A stretch of 16,724 nt of DNA, taken from Asaia bogorensis. Lineage in GTDB: Bacteria; Pseudomonadota; Alphaproteobacteria; Acetobacterales; Acetobacteraceae. The position numbers and the translations under genes were made by a program. The stretch spans positions 1-16,724 of the forward strand of contig CAMCZJ010000046.1 in the NCBI GenBank assembly GCA_945886995.1, given 5' to 3'. Under the pieces are notes generated by a model. The model searched no databases. It was not told the DNA's origin and saw only the letters and a program-made list of their open reading frames with translations. Positions 15,051 through 16,724 of this stretch are shown here, piece after piece (positions within the stretch are counted from its first letter, which is position 1; the number at the start of each line of letters is the position of its first letter).

Positions 15051-15266
15051 GCATTTTCAAGCCAAGTGGAGCCACTTGGCGCCTCGGAAAATGCGACCAA
15101 ACCTGAAGCATTTTCAAGCCAAGTGGAGCCACTTGGCGACTCGGAAAATGCGATCAGACAAGGGAGCATTTTCAAGCCAAGTGGAGCCACTTGGCGGCTC
15201 GGAAAATGCGATCAAACCTGAAGCATTTTCAAGCCAAGTGGAGCCACTTGGCGACTCGGAAAATGC
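15051..15266. repeat. Array of four 44-base palindromic elements
   Basis: Copies lie at 15051-15094, 15108-15151, 15166-15209 and 15223-15266, with starts 57, 58 and 57 bases apart. Each has an outer 8-base stem, GCATTTTC with GAAAATGC, and an inner perfect 9-base stem, GCCAAGTGG with CCACTTGGC, around AG. AA separates the stems on the left, and six bases GNCTCG on the right, where N is C, A, G, A. The 13-14-base spacers are themselves alike (GAYCARAC followed by variants). The array starts on the base after the GNAT stop and ends 52 bases before guaA. It may stabilise or terminate mRNA. The core resembles a palindrome I recall from Rhizobiales intergenic DNA. Confidence 0.92.
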
Positions 15267-15318
15267 GACCAAACAAACCCTAACTTGCCGGACGGCGCGG
15301 CTTGTGGTGCAAGCCCAC

Positions 15319-16724
15319 ATGGCCGCTCAACCGCACGACTCCGCCCCCCGGCACGATCATGTGCTGATCCTTGATTTCGGTAGCCAGGTGACGCAGCTGA
15401 TCGCCCGCCGCGTGCGGGAATCTGGCGTCTATTGCGAGGTTTGGCCCTTCAATCACGCGCCCGAAGAACGCGTCCGCGCCTTTGCGCCCAAGGGCATCAT
15501 TCTGTCCGGCGGGCCAGCCAGCGTGACGAAAGGCGAAGGCCCGCGCGCGCCGGTGGTTGTGTTCACACTCGGCGTGCCGGTGATGGGGATTTGTTATGGC
15601 CAGCAAACCTTGGCGGCGCAGTTGGGGGGCTTGGTTGAGCCTTCCGATCACCGGGAATTCGGCCGCGCCTTTGTGGATGTAACCGGCGAATGTGCCATCA
15701 CCAGCGGCGTCTGGGCCAAGGGCGCGCGTGAACAAGTGTGGATGAGCCATGGTGATCGCATCACGGCCCTGCCGCCTGGCTTTCGGAGTGTCGCCAGCAG
15801 TGAGGGCGCGCCCTTCGCCGTTATAGCCGATGATGCGCGGCAGTTTTACGGCACCATGTTCCACCCGGAAGTGGTGCATACGCCGCATGGCGCGGCGTTG
15901 CTCAAGAATTTCACCCATGGGGTTTGTGGCTGCGCCGGGGATTGGACCATGGCGGGCTTCCGCCAGGAAGCGGTGGCCCGCATTCGTGCCCTGGTGGGGC
16001 AGGGGCGCGTGGTGTGTGGGCTTTCGGGCGGTGTTGATAGCTCGGTCGCTGCCGTGCTGATCCATGAAGCGATTGGCGATCAACTGACCTGCATTTACGT
16101 GGACCACGGGCTGATGCGCGCGAATGAAAGCGAGCAGGTGGTCAGCACCTTCCGTGACCGCTTCAACATCAAGCTGATCCATCGTGATGCTTCCGATATG
16201 TTTTTGGGCCAGCTTTCCGGCGTGACGGACCCGGAGGTAAAGCGCAAGACGATCGGGCGCTTATTCATTGAAGTATTCGAAGAAGAACAGAACAAGCTGG
16301 GTGGTGCGGATTTTCTGGCGCAAGGCACGCTTTACCCGGATGTGATCGAAAGTGTCTCTGCGACTGGCGGGCCATCTGTCACCATCAAATCCCATCACAA
16401 TGTCGGCGGCTTGCCCGCGCATATGCGCATGAAGCTTGTTGAGCCGCTGCGTGACCTGTTCAAGGATGAGGTGCGCGCGCTGGGGCGGGAACTTGGCATT
16501 CCGGAAGAAATCGTGGGCCGCCACCCCTTCCCGGGGCCGGGCCTGGCCATTCGCATCCCCGGTGAGGTGACACGCGAAAAGGCGGATTTGTTGCGCCGTG
16601 TGGATACGGTGTTTCTGGAAGAAATCCGCAATGCCGGGCTGTATGACGCGATCTGGCAGGCCTTTGCGGTGTTGCTGCCCGTGCGCACGGTGGGTGTGAT
16701 GGGCGATGGGCGGACCTATGATCA
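15319..16724 (+). CDS. guaA: GMP synthase (glutamine-hydrolysing), cut by the window end
   Basis: GuaA converts XMP to GMP, using glutamine nitrogen and ATP. The glutamine amidotransferase domain shows GICYGQQ with nucleophile Cys92 and HPEV with His182 and Glu184. The ATP pyrophosphatase domain begins with the PP-loop LSGGVDSS (235-242). The start of the GMP-synthase C-terminal domain follows (GRHPFPGPGLAIRI). 468 codons are seen of a usual ~520, so roughly 50 residues lie beyond the window. The ATG at 15319 has no clear ribosome site; in-frame GTGs at 15304 and 15307 are alternatives. Four palindromes lie just upstream and may influence expression. No purine riboswitch is visible in the leader. 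Confidence 0.96.
   Translation, partial: MAAQPHDSAPRHDHVLILDFGSQVTQLIARRVRESGVYCEVWPFNHAPEERVRAFAPKGIILSGGPASVTKGEGPRAPVVVFTLGVPVMGICYGQQTLAAQLGGLVEPSDHREFGRAFVDVTGECAITSGVWAKGAREQVWMSHGDRITALPPGFRSVASSEGAPFAVIADDARQFYGTMFHPEVVHTPHGAALLKNFTHGVCGCAGDWTMAGFRQEAVARIRALVGQGRVVCGLSGGVDSSVAAVLIHEAIGDQLTCIYVDHGLMRANESEQVVSTFRDRFNIKLIHRDASDMFLGQLSGVTDPEVKRKTIGRLFIEVFEEEQNKLGGADFLAQGTLYPDVIESVSATGGPSVTIKSHHNVGGLPAHMRMKLVEPLRDLFKDEVRALGRELGIPEEIVGRHPFPGPGLAIRIPGEVTREKADLLRRVDTVFLEEIRNAGLYDAIWQAFAVLLPVRTVGVMGDGRTYD

Noticed and set aside
15051..15266. CRISPR-like array of regular repeats
   Set aside because: Spacers are only 13-14 bases and resemble each other, and each repeat is a complete double-stem palindrome. 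No cas gene is present.
15267..15318. Possible purine riboswitch ahead of guaA
   Set aside because: The 52 bases between the array and the start hold no purine-aptamer core that I can recognise.
15114..15320. Minus-strand open frames with a repeated peptide (SGSTWLENA)
   Set aside because: They are translations of the palindromic array. The repeated peptide follows from the DNA repeat, and there is no start signal or family match.

Overview
The window is GC-rich bacterial DNA with tightly packed genes, many joined by ATGA or TGATG stop/start overlaps. The protein set suggests an alphaproteobacterium, most likely a Rhodospirillales/Acetobacteraceae-type organism. Pointers are the short pyruvoyl-type phosphatidylserine decarboxylase followed by PssA, an alphaproteobacterial-style UvrD, an RsmB-GNAT-GuaA run, a HupE/UreJ protein, and intergenic palindromes that resemble repeats I remember from other Alphaproteobacteria. 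The placement is inferred from gene content only.

Layout. 1-261 holds no recognisable gene but has three dyads: a terminator-like hairpin and two palindromes. 262-936 (minus) is a di-haem cytochrome b561, divergent from a membrane-anchored LysM protein (1070-2305). That gene converges on, and overlaps by 61 bases, a small conserved-looking hypothetical gene (2245-2682, minus). From 2723 to 5559 a plus-strand operon carries psd, pssA, a dual-specificity-type phosphatase and a PhyH-type dioxygenase. The first two genes make phosphatidylethanolamine from CDP-diacylglycerol, so the phosphatase may also act on phospholipid intermediates. On the minus strand follow an exported 12-repeat TPR protein (5584-6978), whose central repeats have recently multiplied, and a HupE/UreJ metal permease (7059-7664).

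From 7767 a plus-strand run carries an exported pentapeptide-repeat protein, UvrD helicase and PrmA, with overlapping stops and starts. After a ~64-base tandem duplication (11390-11504) come two minus-strand genes: a miniature flagellar-rod-like protein (11505-11819) and a luciferase-like monooxygenase (11909-13018). Divergent from the latter, RsmB and a GNAT acetyltransferase are coupled. They are separated from guaA, which is cut by the window end, by four tandem copies of a 44-base palindromic element (15051-15266).

Most of the window is housekeeping: phospholipid synthesis, DNA repair, ribosome modification and GMP synthesis. The least explained items are the three kinds of intergenic repeat, the phosphatase inside the phospholipid operon, the mini rod protein, and the amplifying TPR array. 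I see no phage, insertion sequence, CRISPR array, tRNA or rRNA gene.
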